In this document: positions 51,791 through 64,000 of the stretch, piece after piece
Numbering within the stretch: position 1 is the stretch's first letter
How the letters are laid out: each line of letters opens with the position of its first letter
Assembly (NCBI GenBank): GCA_030549335.1
Contig: CM060188.1
Location: 16,867,501 to 16,931,500, forward strand
Length of the DNA stretch: 64,000 bases
Reading direction: 5' to 3'
Source of the DNA: Pontederia crassipes
Lineage: Eukaryota > Streptophyta > Magnoliopsida > Commelinales > Pontederiaceae
The notes under the pieces: model-generated
Databases searched by the model: none
What the model was told of the DNA's origin: nothing
The model's input: the letters and a program-made list of their open reading frames with translations, nothing else
Program-made: the position numbers and the translations under genes

Positions 51791-51953
51791 TACCAAACCA
51801 ATGAAACATGCATAAATTTAAATAATGTATAACTTTAAAAAAAAACATATAACTACATGCGATCATCCCTATACTTATAAATGTTTTTTTATCGATTGCC
51901 ACTTGAATAACGACGTCGATCAGACTATTATCATTCAGTTCATATGACTATAA

Positions 51954-52369
51954 GGGATCGTTTGATTTATGATTAAAGGTCGAAATATCTCAATATTTTA
52001 AAAATATAGACAAACTCAACGCATAATAAGATTAAGTAGAACAAATTTTATTTATTTACAAAATCATCTAAAAAATTGTAAAACCACTATACAACATAAG
52101 AATATCTCTATTCGTCTAAAACAATAGAATAAAAAAATTTACTTCTTTTTTTATCTTTTTCACCATTTTTTATTATTTAACAACATTGTATTTTATTATA
52201 ATTATTACAATAATAAAAACTATTTATAATAAAAATATTTTAATTGTAAGATATAAAATTTATTCTTTTTCAACCAAATAAGTGGTATAATAAAAATATA
52301 CTTAGAATATTATATTCTTCAAAATAAAATTTATTATTCCTCCAAAGATATTCTTCAATCAAACAATAG
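51954..52369. mobile_element. Candidate MITE
   Basis: Left end GGGATCGTTTGATT and right end CAATCAAACAATAG are imperfect inverted copies around an AT-rich interior. Their GTTTGATT core resembles the ends of the candidate at 9848-10404. No target-site duplication found. Confidence 0.3.
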
Positions 52370-55300
52370 AAGAGTTATACATACTATTACAATTTGAATT
52401 CTTGTACTCGAGCCCAGGGTCAAGGCCCTCCCAATTTATTTTTATTACAGTTAAAAAAATATATGCATATTTATAAAAAAAATTGAAATATGGTATATGT
52501 GATGTGTTGCCCCCTCCCCTTAAAATTTTGTCCTACATCTATCATTGATCGAGTCAGACTAATTTGGTATCATCCTAATCATCACGCCCAGCTACTAACC
52601 AGTGAAATCTCGATCAAAATTTTTTATGTTCACAAATATTTAAACTCGAAAATTTTATTTAAACAATGAGATCTGAACTCTCGTGCACTCCCATTATTAA
52701 TACTTGTAAATTCAATATCATATGTTCATCATTATTCATAATTATTAATATTTAAAAACATTCACTACATTTCATTCATTACCGTTCACATTATTTTATT
52801 CGATATGTATAAGTCATATATTTAACCGTTTATATTATTTATTGATTTACCAATCAAATGGTAATCTTTACTATCATTCATCTCGACAGCAATATAAATT
52901 ATCACTTTCTAAATAATATGAATTAATTAAACAATTTAATTAATCATTACATATATCAAAAGTGAATATATATTATGTACAAAATTAAAAATCATTTAAG
53001 AGGTTGCCCTCCCCATAACTAAATTAAATTAAAACTACTATATTAGAGAATAGTTAAATGTATACTTTTTTATATGTCCATAATATTAAATATTTAAAAA
53101 CTTTACCCTCCAAAATTAAGGTACAATTTTATTAAATTAATCTTTTAAAATAAATTTGATATCTAACATTAACTAATTAATATTCTTTTAATATTAGTTT
53201 GTCCAAAAATTATGGTCCCTCCTGGTAGTGAGCCCTTTAACCACACATTCATTTCTCCTTTTAGTTTCTTATCCTCCTTGATATAAAAAAAATACAAATA
53301 ATTCAGCTCAAGAGACGAGGAAAAGAATGTTATGTTTTGAAAAAAAAAGTATTTGATTAAGGTACGACTCACTATCGATTTAAGCAAAAGGTTTGAAACT
53401 CAAATCTAAAAAAAATTTGCTATGAACATCACTCATCATAGTGAGACATGTTGTTCGATGTAACATTAAATTAGTCAAACTCGACGATAGACTAATACAT
53501 TAATATGTCGACATGAATAGGACCATTATCATTACCATCACAAGAGAAAAGTACAAAAACATAAAAGGGCAGTGCAATCTCGTACAACATTTCACGATCA
53601 TGTTAAGTGCTTTTAGGATATATTTGACACTTAGAACTCAGGGATCTTAGTAGTTATCTCAACACTAAAAAATTATAGAAATTATTGTCAAGCATCACAT
53701 GACCAAAATTTTGATTTCGAAGTTATTATTCTCTAAGTGTTTTTTTTTCTACTTTTTACATATATATAATATTTATTTAAGTATTAATATATTATATAAA
53801 ATATTTATGAATAATTTTATTTAGCTATAATAATTTATTTTTTTTTCTAAACTATGAGTTAGATCAAACCCATCAGAGGTTTAAGTCACTTTGGTTGATC
53901 AAAATTTAATCAGCTAATCCAATGGGTTTGGTTGAAATAATTGGGTAGAAAATTAAAGAGAAGAACATAATATCGAAAACATGGTAATTGTTCAACTTTC
54001 TGGCTATCTCACTTTTGAGTATCGACTTGTGCCCTATATATAATGGAGAGATAATCAATGATTAATATTATAGTGGCTAGGCCAATGATTAATTGTTGAC
54101 TAAATCACACAAGTCCTCGCTTGATAGTCAGTGTTCTTTTCAAGGCATGCCTTTGTCCACATGAGAGTGACCAAGTTAAACCCACATAAAGGCAAACTCC
54201 ATTGTTGTCGGCAAGCTTTCAGCGATACCTTCTTATACATCAAATTTTACATGATAACCATGATAACGAGGTGCAAATATTAATATTTATTATCAATAAA
54301 ACCTTCCACTTAAGTAGCTTTAGTCTGACAACTATAAACTTTTTTAGCAAGACAATCTACTCTCCATGCCTTCTCAAACCTTTTTTAATGTTTTCTGATA
54401 TTCTTTTCGTATGTAGATATGCATATCATTTTACTTTCTTGTAATTCTCTATTTGTCATTTACATGGATAATATGAAACTTTGAGATTATGATATATTAA
54501 GTAACTGATATATAAAATTTAGTAGAGTTGGTATGAATATTATATCAATTTTGTTCCTAGATGTGCTATGGCAGATGAATACCTAAAATTTATATTGATT
54601 TGTTATTATTAAATCTAACATTGTCTATGGATCAATTTAGGTTGACCATTAGGTCTTACAACATTATTGGTTATGATCCCAATGATGTCATAGCCAATAG
54701 ATCAAATGTAAATGATGTTGGTTTGAGATAAATAATATATATTCACAAGCAATATAATTTGACTTATATGATTTTTTTGTCTAAAAGTTTGCATGGAATT
54801 GAAAATTAAGAATGTAAAAATCTTATAGATATGTTTTTTACACTTGCAATAAAAAAAACTATGTTATTTTGTTGAATGTAATTAAAGGTCCACATTGTTA
54901 TTAGGATCTTAGAAAAGCTAATAATTATATTTGATGGATACCATAAGACAAGCCAGTGTGGGATGCTCTTATATTTAAAAAAATTGACATATTATTATTA
55001 GCATCAAATTCAATGCCATAATCCTAAAATGCCAAGTGAAAATCTTAACAATTATTATGAGATGACAGCCCATATTAATAATTCATATTATTGAACAATC
55101 CAGGTTAAAATATTATAGAATTTTAAAAATTACTACTTAATAAAGTTAGAACTAGTATTGCATCAACTACATTTCCCATATCCAAGCTATGTTTTCTTTT
55201 TTCTTTTTATCATGAGTAAATCCAATAGAAAGTGAACTGAAAATCATTATTTATAAAAGCTTGTAAATTTTTTTAAACGCTATACAAAATGTGGACAACA

Positions 55301-58013
55301 CTATAAAACAATCTTAAACTTTTTTATGATGTAAATAAAGCTGTGTTTTAAAATATATCAATTCTTAATGGAGCGTGTTATAGTAGATACTAAAGGACAT
55401 TGGCAATTATTAATAAATGTTACAATTGAACAAAAATATTTTGTGATAAAATAATGACAGATGATTAAAGATAAAAAATGAGGTTGATTCTTTTAATATG
55501 ATTATGAAGGCATTGTAAATAGAAAAAAATATTTTAAAAAATATATTTTCATTGACAACAGATCAAACAAATTATTCTACATTTGTATCTATTCTCAATT
55601 GAAATATGGATTCAAATATACTGATAAAGTAAAGTGAATTGTTAAAATAATATTATGTATTAAGAACAAAGCATCAATTATGCATAAATTTTGATTTATT
55701 TTGAGCAACCACTCTTTGAGGCATCATAATGGTTGATTTAAGACTATTCAAAATAATTTTCATTTATTATTATATAATTTACTATATAATATATTGTTTA
55801 TGATAGAATAAACTTCATGTTTTATGGTCTACTTGTTGAATTTTAAAATTGTCATAAAATATGGCACAAACCACACGTTCAAATGAGGTGAAAACATATT
55901 AAAATAGATATTGCCAATTGACGATAGAAGAATGAGACATTTAGTTGATGGCATTACATAAGTTAAAATATCAAAATACGTAGTTGTAAATTGTTAATGA
56001 CGAGCATAATACCTACATTGTTGAAAGTACTTATTCAAGTTTTATTCATGATATCAATGTTATTGAATACATACAACATAGAACATTTCTTATTCTTATT
56101 GTTAACATTGTGAAATTAATTAAATAATCAATCCATATATGGTTTCACCTAGGTTCTTGCATTGTTTATACGTTTGTTCATGCTTTTAAAGGATTGGATC
56201 ATGTATATAAATTAATAATAATAATTAGTGTTATGTGTTTAGAATTATAGGTCACTTAATAACCTTGAAGGTTGGTGTACACAATGCTATTAAAAAAATA
56301 TATAAATAAGCTTCTTGTACTAGACTTTGACCTTTCTTTTCTAATGGAATTATAAAAATATAAATCGACCATTATGACTATATAATATATCAAGGTATAT
56401 TATCATAGATGTTAAATGTGTAAATGTTTTATCAATAAATAAATATAAGAAAAAAATATGTTCATTCCAATAATTACATGAGATTATCTTCATGTGACGC
56501 AAGACTATCATTTAAATTTTAGCACAAGTAATTTCCAATCATAATATCATTGCAATGATCATTAAGATAAGTCAGTCATATTCATACTAAATAGAAATAT
56601 TTAATACATAATGTATACATATGCATTGTTTTGCAGCGCATGCATATGATGCGAGTGATTTATATTACTGAAATTATTGTAGTCACTTTTTGTCTTTGGA
56701 GCTTATAGAATCATAGGAATAATGTCTTATTTTCAATTATTTCGGTAATAGGATCGCCTTTAGTAGAGTTATTATGTGAAAGTGCATCTTGGTTGTTGGA
56801 GAAGGTTCAATTTAATGAATACACCAAACACATCGCATACTTGAGGCCCTTCCCTCCAAGGACCCAATCTGGGTCTGGTGGGAGCCCCCTCCTCCCACTT
56901 GGGTGAAAGGCAACTTAGGCGGTGAGACAAAATTTTAATTTGATCAAATAATGGCTCCTTTTTGACTATCAGGACATCTATGTTGCAGTTGGAGATGGGT
57001 GAATTGTTGGAGAGCATTAAGATGGCAAGCGAATGGATTTTAGGAAGGCTATATTTGAGAGCGACTTGCATTGTTCTAGTGCATCTCATTCGTCCATGGG
57101 GGAGATCTCATTAGCAATTCGGCGTTGCGTAAATGACATTCTACAACAATAGAGACAAAATGTGATATTCCATTACACAGAATTCTCTATGGGAGCAAGA
57201 CCTCTTTCACGGTCTCCACCAACCTTTATATTGGGATACTTTTGACTTTCATCATAATAGATAATCTCTTTTTAAAAAAAAAAATACAATTTAGAAATTT
57301 TTTAAAGAGTACTTCAAAAGTATTTCAACTTACCATCAATAATTATTTCATTATTTGAAGTTTGAAATCTCCATGATAAAATAGAAACTTTTCATGTTGG
57401 CAATAGAAGATGAAAATAACGATATCTAACATAATATATAAAGTAGACATTTTATTAAATATATTTTTTGATAAAATTGATTATAAATACATTCTAATCC
57501 GTGTGCAATGTGCATCATGTAGGGTCACATAAATTTCATTGATAAGATGCAAATTTGTGACATTTTAAATTTTCAAATGAAAGAGTTAGCCTACGTTCAC
57601 TTTTAAATTTTAATTTAAACATATAAATATGCACTTCTCATTAAATTATATATATAAGTTTAAATGAGCGTGTTACACTTTTTTGTATCACGAACGTATC
57701 AAATGACTTTATACATATATTTTTTTAAAAACATCGATATATTTCTTTACTAATAACTTAGAAGATAAAAATGTTTTAAAATATCAACAATAATTATATT
57801 TAATTATTGATCATTTAAAAACTTTTATAAACTTCCGAATTATATCATTATCTTTCATAATAGATATAATTATTATTTTTATAATCTTCTACACTATAAA
57901 CTTAATTTTTATTATCATCAATCATCCTTTAAAATATTAGGAAAACAATATATTGAAAAAAAGAAGAAACTATTTAAATATACGATATTATCATATATTA
58001 TATTAATTAATGG
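52370..58013. other. Intergenic, no gene seen
   Basis: AT-rich DNA. A GC-richer patch at 56760-57240 has a 105-codon frame on the - strand with no recognised domain, probably repeat-derived. No RNA genes seen. Confidence 0.5.
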
Positions 58014-58760
58014 TTGGCATCAGGTACAGGCCACCTCTTAAACAAGGGCTTTTGTTGTGCAGAGTGGAGTCAGATTCGCAATTCCTCCATGCACCTCCTC
58101 CCTGCAAGGCGACGCCAGAAACGAACAACAAGAAAAGAGGATGATGATATGATGATGAGCATCATATTGTCACAAGAGGCATGCAAATGCAAAGGACTCA
58201 AACTCCCCCCTGCATGCATGGCCATGGATGATACATACCAGACAAAAGAAGCACTCAAGTGGTTACTTGTCTCATCCCCAACTGCTTCTGGGATGCATAC
58301 TGTGCATGCTCTTGGCCCTCCCATCTTTTTCTCTCCACCAATAGCATGATCGCGTGTGTACATGTCCATTTTTTGGATTTAATTTAAACTTGGTCCATGT
58401 TTAAAGCTATTAACACAGGTACTAATCTCATGATTTCAAAAAAAAAAAAGAAGAAGAAGAAGAAACTGGAAATTATGCTTATGCATCCTTGCTGGAAATG
58501 GGAATTGGAGAGGGCCCGGCCAAACCAAAAGGATGGCCATCTTTTGCCTTGTCTTGCTCCAGAGATAAGAGCAAAAGAAACTGTAGGGCGGTACGTGTAT
58601 ACATAGTGCAGGGGCAGCGCAGAACAGTACATTTCTGATTTCTTTGTGCCATAGCATTCGATCGCATTCCAAGTTGCATGCATGCATGCATGCATGTTGT
58701 TGTTAGTTGGGGGGGATACCCATACGATGCTGGGGACTGCAAGATGCGCGGCATCTTATT
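58014..58760. other. Gene-like composition island without a supported gene
   Basis: GC rises well above the flanks. Overlapping frames of 80-111 codons exist on both strands, none with a domain, a signal peptide or convincing splice signals. Contains an AAG repeat and a CATG tract at 58677-58696. A non-coding transcript is possible. Confidence 0.3.
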
Positions 58761-60650
58761 TAATTTTTTTTTTGGGTAAGTGCATCTTATTTAATTTTGA
58801 TCTGCTTGAATGCTCCAAGGGAATCAGATTGCAGGAGTTCATGAGCTGAAGTGACAAACGTCTATTCATCGAATTAAGGTCGTCTCTGAGTACTTCTGGA
58901 TTTTGGGCAAAATATTTTAGCTGAGAAATCTTAATAAAATATTAAGAGTTGATATGCAAAGTGTTTTGGGGAAACATTTTGAATGTCATCTTCCATAATA
59001 TATGAGTTTGATATGTTTTATGTGCTATTTTTGTATCCTATCATAATTTTAGTTCAAAGTAGAAACATGAATAAAACATTATTAATATATATTTTTTAGC
59101 AAATTTAAAATCATTTGAGCTCTTGGTTTAGCATTTCGTTTATTTTGGAGTACTTTTCATATGCCTCGATTTTGTTTTTTTCCCTCACTATATACTTTTA
59201 ACTTATAAGTTATATCATTTTACTTTTTCAAATAGATGACTTTTAAATATCATCTTACTTTTTAAATGCCCAAGTATTTTTTCCCATTTTTTTTATATTT
59301 TGTTTTCAAATGACGATAAAAGGGTCAAATTATAATTAAATAAATACAAAGTAAAAGTGGGATCTGTTTTGTTCATGTATAGCTTTTCTTTTGAGGATGC
59401 TCCTTTGGGGAGTATAATCACAAAAGAATTAGAAATAAAAGGTGTCCCATAACTGTGACACCTCGAATAAGAGGATGTTGGTCTTGATTTAGGTATCTTG
59501 ACTGATTCAAACTTTGATGACTTGTGGATGGCTAGTTCAACTGTTCAAGTGATGATATCCTGAATCTAAATGTGAAGTTGATGAGATAAATGAGAGTTGA
59601 AGCATTTCAGATTATTCTGTACTAGTCATGCTCATTATGTTCATAATATACTATTAATTTTCAAGATCTACGGGAGCAAAAAGTTCCAAATTTAATTTCT
59701 CCAATCACCACTTAATCAGGATTAGATGCTAATAATCGGAGGGACCGACTGGCATCCAAAAAAAGTTATTAATTTGATTATCACAGTACATTCATCTTCA
59801 TATATTTTATCGTTTTGTTAATAAAAAAAATCAGATAATCGTAGACAAAAAAAAAAGTATAAGAGATGAATTCTGACATATTAACGCCGAATCGACACGT
59901 CCTAAGTAATAAAATTTTACTGAGGTTGAGTAAAATGGTAGACGGCAATTGAACTCCTGATTCATGATTATTCAGAGACACTTTAAGAAGAACCAAAAGT
60001 TGATGTGTGAAGATCCACAGCCACATGTAGGAACTGATGAAGGATGCATCCACAATGAAAAGTAAGTTTGCCGTTTGTGATGGAAGATGCTGTGGGCTTT
60101 TAGGTACCATTTACCATCATTCAGTCAATCAGACCACCTGTTCAAAGGTCTGACAAAACTATTTTTGGGTCTGAACAATCTCTGTTCGCAGTTCCTAGTG
60201 CTGTTTCAGTAAAGTTACCGGTGAATGGCCACGGTATGTAATACGAGCAAACATGCAAGGCAAATCATGCTTAAGAGAGTTCAGCTGTAATCGTCACAAA
60301 ACCAGAGGATTTTATACAGGAAAGCAGAACAAAACTGGAGCACTTCATTCAGGAAAAAGGAGTATGATCTTTCCAAAAAGAAACTCTTTCATATCATACT
60401 GCCATATATAACTATACATGCATACATACGCAGAGGACACGACAATGGACTGTGCGAGGCGTGATCTTTTAGAAAAGTAGGATTCGAACGCCTTTCTTAA
60501 CAACTAAAAGCCCCCTCCATTCCAATCTGTTTTCGCTAATCTCTTTTCAGAAAAGAGGGGAAAAAAATAATGGAAAGCATCCCCTGCTCAACAGAACTGA
60601 CAGAAGGGCGCGAGGCCCCTGGCTAATTGGCATCACAAGCCAAACAAGAA
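58761..60650. other. Intergenic, no gene seen
   Basis: AT-rich DNA, then the distal promoter of the SCL3-like gene. No coding signal. Confidence 0.5.
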
Positions 60651-61376
60651 CACTACCATCGAAGTGGAGAGAGAGAGAGGGGGGGGGGCCATGACTAATG
60701 CCAAGCTTCGCCCTCATCCCTTGTCTCATCACACACACACCCTCTTTCTCTCTCCAACCATCTAAATCTCTACCTACGCAGGGCAAAAGGACATGTTGGC
60801 AGGCAATTGCTATGCGCAAGTCGACAAACGGGGAGGTTTGGACTTTGGAGGCATCGCGAGGAGAGGTGCGGCCCCTCGGCGGAGCGTGAGGACAAAGGCC
60901 ACAAGGAGTGGCGCTTTGTTTTGTTAGGGCGCTCTTGGGAGCTTGCGAGGATGAGGAATAAAGATGGGGGTGGCACCATTATTCCTCTCCTCTTTAACTT
61001 TCCACATGAAGACAAGCCACCCCTCCAAAACCAACGCAATGGCAAACATTAAAACCAGAGAACTAAAGGCCTCCCGAACAGACACCAATTCGATGCGGAC
61101 AAAAGTGCTTCCTTTTTGTCTTTGTCCCTCTGCCCCCCACCACCACCCCAGTGAGGAGAGAGAGAAGAGAGAAGGGAAGTAGTGCCCTTTGCTGCTCCTC
61201 TCATTCAAAGTCCCTTATTTTCTTCTTCCTTCTGCTCCTGCTCCTCCTCTCTTCCTTCCTGCAACTATTACCAGTTCTGCCTCTTGGCCCCCTCTTCCTT
61301 TCTGCAACTATTACCAGCTCTGCCTCTTGACCAGAGAAAGAAAGAGAGTTTTGCAGATCTAGCAGATAAGCTCAAG
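60651..61376 (+). promoter_or_regulatory. Promoter and 5'UTR region of the SCL3-like gene
   Basis: GA and G tracts at 60667-60688, then GC-richer sequence, then a pyrimidine-rich leader from about 61190 (TTCTTCTTCC, CTCCTCCTCTC) up to a donor, AAG/GTTAGT, at 61376. A repeated phrase GCAACTATTACCAG.TCTGCC occurs near 61260 and 61303. The transcription start is not fixed by sequence. Confidence 0.4.
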
Positions 61377-61682
61377 GTTAGTTTTTTTTAATTTCCTGCA
61401 GAAGGAAGCATACCGACCCTTTTGTTTTCCTGCAGCTAGCAGCAAAAAGTGTTATGTGCATTCCAGAAAAGATTGTTTCTTGTTTCGGTCATTTTACATT
61501 TGATTTGTACACGAATCATTGCATTTCTTCTTCTTTTCTTCTGTTGAGTTATGTCCAAAATCTAATGAATCCCTCTCGTATTTTTATTTCATGTTGGTAT
61601 TGTTTTGTCTTTTTGGAGATAAAGAATGGTTTTTTGATTACTTGGAATTCTGTACCTTCTACTAGGAATAGGCTTTTGATAG
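61377..61682 (+). other. Inferred 5'UTR intron of the SCL3-like gene
   Basis: Donor GTTAGT at 61377 and acceptor TTTTGATAG ending at 61682. The sequence between is T-rich, unlike the GC-rich exon. Removing it places the ATG eight bases after the junction. The open frame running back to 61454 lies inside this intron. Confidence 0.6.
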
Positions 61683-61690
61683 CTTCGGTA

Positions 61691-63094
61691 ATGGTGCAAG
61701 ACGACATTTCGTCGTCGCTGACTTCGCCGGCGATGTCGCTGTCACCTCCCACGCCGTCGCCACGCTCGCCGTGGCGGCGGGAGCTGACCTCGGACGAACG
61801 TGGACTCTGCCTCGTCCATCTCCTCCTCAACTGCGCCAACCACTTGGCGGCCAGCGGCGGCGGGTTTGGGGGCCTCGACCGCGCAAACGCGCTCCTCGAG
61901 CAGATCGCGCTCCTCGCGGCCCCCGATGGCGACGCCATGCAGCGGATAGCCTCCCACTTCGCGGAGGCACTCGCTCGCCGCGCCATCCGGCCCTGGACGG
62001 GCCTCCGCCGCGCCTTGGACTCTTCCTGCGTCCGCGCACCCGCCGCTGTGCGTCTCGCGGAGTCCGCTGCCGCTCGGCGTCATTTCCTTGACTTCTGCCC
62101 CTTCCTCCGCGTCTCGTTCATCATCGCCAACCAGGCCATCCTGGAAGCCATGGAGGGGGAGAAGGTGGTTCACATCCTCGACCTCGACGCGTCCGACCCG
62201 ACGCAGTGGGTCGCCCTCTTCCAGGGCCTCGTCTCCCGGCCGGAGGGCCCGCCGCACCTGCGCATCACCGGCGTGCACGAGAATAGGGAGACGCTCAGTC
62301 GCACGGCCGCGCGTCTGGCGGAGGAGGCCGAACGCCTCGACATCCCGTTCCAGTTCAACCCTGTGGTCAGCAAACTCGAAGACCTGGACGTCGAGAGTCT
62401 CCGTGTGAAGACTGGCGAGGCGCTGGCTGTAAGCTCAGTCCTTCGGCTGCACGGCATGCTCGCGGACGAAGATGCGATGCCGGCGGCGGCAGCCAAGCTC
62501 GCGCCGGAGGAGCGAACGGTCGGTGAGTTCCTCCAGAAGGACTGTCGTGTCCCCAACGGCTACACTCCGAGCTCTGAGTCCGCCGTAGTATCTCCGCCCT
62601 TCACCTTGGCGCGGACGTCTACGCTGGAGAGGTTCCTCGGCGCCGTGTGGGGCCTGTCGCCCAAGATCATGGTGGTCACTGAGCATGAATCCAACCACAA
62701 CGCCCGGGCGTTGAACGAAAGGTTCATGGAGGCACTCTTCTACTACGCCGCATTGTTCGACTGTCTGGACTCCACTGTCCCCAAGCAATCTATGGAGCGT
62801 CTGAGGGTGGAGAAAATGCTGTTCGGCGAGGAGATCAAGAACATCGTGGCTTGCGAGGGGACGGAGCGGTGGGCGCGGCACGAGAAGCTCGAGCGCTGGG
62901 CACGGCGGCTCGACGCGGCCGGGTTCGCGAGGGTGCCCCTGAGCTATTTCGGTCTGCTTCAGGCGAGGCGGCTGCTGCAGACCTTCCGGTGCGAAGGGTA
63001 TCAGGTGAATGAGGAGGGCGGGTGCTTCACAATTTGTTGGCAGGAGCGCCCGCTCTTCGCCGTGTCCGCATGGAGATGCAAGAGGTTTGATTGA
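61691..63094 (+). CDS. SCL3: GRAS-family transcription regulator, SCARECROW-LIKE 3 type
   Basis: A single 467-residue coding exon. After a short Ser/Pro-rich N-terminus (1-35) comes LHR I (CLVHLLLNCANHLAAS, 40-55). The VHIID-like core VVHILDLDASDPTQW follows at 159-173, then LHR II (FNPVVSKLEDLD to LHGML, 222-257). The PFYRE region includes ALNERFMEALFYYAALFDCL, then RVEKMLFGEEIKNIVACEG. The SAW region ends WQERPLFAVSAWRCKRF. The short N-terminus, the length and these motifs fit SCL3. In Arabidopsis SCL3 opposes DELLA repression and works with SHR/SCR in root endodermis and gibberellin responses, in the nucleus. The start at 61691 is preferred over 61454, whose 79 extra codons are T-rich intron. 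Strong G/C third positions suggest a monocot. Confidence 0.93.
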   Translation: MVQDDISSSLTSPAMSLSPPTPSPRSPWRRELTSDERGLCLVHLLLNCANHLAASGGGFGGLDRANALLEQIALLAAPDGDAMQRIASHFAEALARRAIRPWTGLRRALDSSCVRAPAAVRLAESAAARRHFLDFCPFLRVSFIIANQAILEAMEGEKVVHILDLDASDPTQWVALFQGLVSRPEGPPHLRITGVHENRETLSRTAARLAEEAERLDIPFQFNPVVSKLEDLDVESLRVKTGEALAVSSVLRLHGMLADEDAMPAAAAKLAPEERTVGEFLQKDCRVPNGYTPSSESAVVSPPFTLARTSTLERFLGAVWGLSPKIMVVTEHESNHNARALNERFMEALFYYAALFDCLDSTVPKQSMERLRVEKMLFGEEIKNIVACEGTERWARHEKLERWARRLDAAGFARVPLSYFGLLQARRLLQTFRCEGYQVNEEGGCFTICWQERPLFAVSAWRCKRFD

Positions 63095-63373
63095 TTGAAG
63101 TCCGTCATATATTCTTTTTTGTTCCTGTGTTGTAGTCCACAATTTGCGTTGCCTCAGGTTTCTGTAAACTTTCTAATCTTCAAACATCTCATGTACATAT
63201 ATTTTCTTACATTTTGGAGGGAAACATTTTTCTGAATGAGACCCACTGGAATCTGATTGTTGATTACTCAATGTCTGCTACTCCTGCAAGATATTGAGTT
63301 CATCTTTCCAAGTCTGATCATTGCCTGTTATTGAGATATGGAAGGAGTGACAGATATTCCCTTTCCTCCGAAA

Positions 63374-63491
63374 GTGATTGCCGGGAATCGGGTGCTGCAA
63401 TGCGAGAGCATTAACCGAGTGCTGTCTGTCGAATGTGATCGCCGGGAATCCGGTGCTGTAATGCGAGCATTAACCGAGTGCTATCTGATGA
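63374..63491. repeat. Tandem duplication, 61-bp unit, two copies
   Basis: Units start at 63374 and 63435 and share GCCGGGAATC, GGTGCTG, AATGCGAG, GCATTAACCGAGTGCT and TCTG. It lies 280 bp downstream of the SCL3-like stop codon. Confidence 0.9.
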
Positions 63492-64000
63492 ACATTTCAG
63501 ATTTTGTTGGATGTTCTCACAAAACATGATAATCATGCTGTAGAAGCAAATGCATGTTGAGATTCATGAATCAAGTTTGGGGTCAACGAGTTTATAAGAG
63601 CATATTATTTAGAAGCAAAAGCAGCATTTGATTTGCAATGCAGCTGATTTTAGAACATAGCCTTTCCTGCTTCTGTTATAAATCTAAATCATTCCCAGCT
63701 GAGCTTTATTTTGAGGAGCCCGTGAATTAAGCACTTTCAACTTTTATGTCACTGCTACTATTAATATATACAGAGAATACATGGAATTAATATGGGCACG
63801 TTCTTGATTGTTTAACCTGCCTTCCGATTCCTGCACAAATATAGTTTCAGACTTGTTAAGCTCCAGTTAAGTTACAACTGCATTCCATCGCAAGCAGAGT
63901 TGCTTGATAATCTGAGATTGTACTTGATCGAAGTAAATAACAATTTTCTGTAGATTTCTGCAAGACCCAGTAGCATCAGTCAAGAAGCTTTTTTTCCCCT
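63492..64000. other. Downstream intergenic, no gene seen
   Basis: AT-rich sequence to the window edge without a supported feature. Confidence 0.5.

Noticed and set aside
60454..60520. tRNA-like GATTCGAAC phrase
   Set aside because: No acceptor stem or anticodon arm can be paired around it.
61454..61690. 79-codon N-terminal extension of the SCL3-like protein
   Set aside because: It is T-rich, not conserved in GRAS proteins, and lies inside a plausible 5'UTR intron; the ATG at 61691 fits the family.
61742..63142. Several - strand and out-of-frame proteins up to 235 codons
   Set aside because: GC-rich coding DNA of the SCL3-like exon keeps other frames open; none has a domain.

Overview
The window is plant nuclear DNA, most likely from a monocot. 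Genes carry GT-AG introns, intergenic DNA is AT-rich and full of microsatellites and transposon remnants, and the nuclear genes match plant families. The strongly GC-biased coding exon of the SCARECROW-LIKE 3 gene favours a commelinid monocot; that placement is inference and no species is claimed.

Layout: (1) 1-42 is the last codons of an upstream + strand gene. (2) 1319-1930 (-) is an ERD15-like gene with a PAM2 motif and two coding exons. (3) 3.6-16.4 kb holds no recognised gene: a broken Ty3-type chromovirus remnant with a chromodomain (about 4.4-5.3 kb), AT-rich degenerate repeats, a 179-bp tandem duplication and an ACAT microsatellite. (4) 16414-16903 (-) is a secreted eight-cysteine lipid-transfer-like protein with a tiny 23-bp last exon. 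(5) 17-27.7 kb is a repeat belt: satellite-like blocks, a LINE RNase H relic, a complete non-autonomous CACTA element (23363-24803), and two hAT-type elements. (6) 27812-30978 (+) is a mitochondrial acyl carrier protein gene, directly preceded by a 38-unit TTA array. (7) 33.2-34.3 kb is a LINE-like remnant. (8) 34599-35869 (-) is a three-exon UPF0390/DUF2462 gene of 88 residues that no long open frame reveals. (9) 37394-41555 (-) is DPH5 (diphthine synthase), five exons, with three SINE copies and a phosducin-like gene fragment in its introns. (10) 42449-42520 (-) is a tRNA-His abutting a 42-bp tandem array. (11) 42685-48169 (-) is a nine-exon chloroplast-targeted NAD(P)-binding Rossmann protein with a hAT-like insertion and another SINE in its introns. 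(12) 48.2-61.1 kb has no gene I can support. (13) 61691-63094 (+) is a SCL3-type GRAS transcription factor with a 5'UTR intron and a 61-bp tandem duplication downstream.

The genes are ordinary unlinked housekeeping and regulatory loci, not a cluster or operon. One shared thread: DPH5 and the UPF0390 gene both carry a telo-box just upstream of the start (the UPF0390 gene also a site II element), as is common for plant genes of translation and the nucleolus. I found no CRISPR array, no biosynthetic cluster and no convincing new system. The most useful new content is the reconstructed multi-exon gene models, the SINE copies with perfect target-site duplications, and the intact DNA transposon boundaries.
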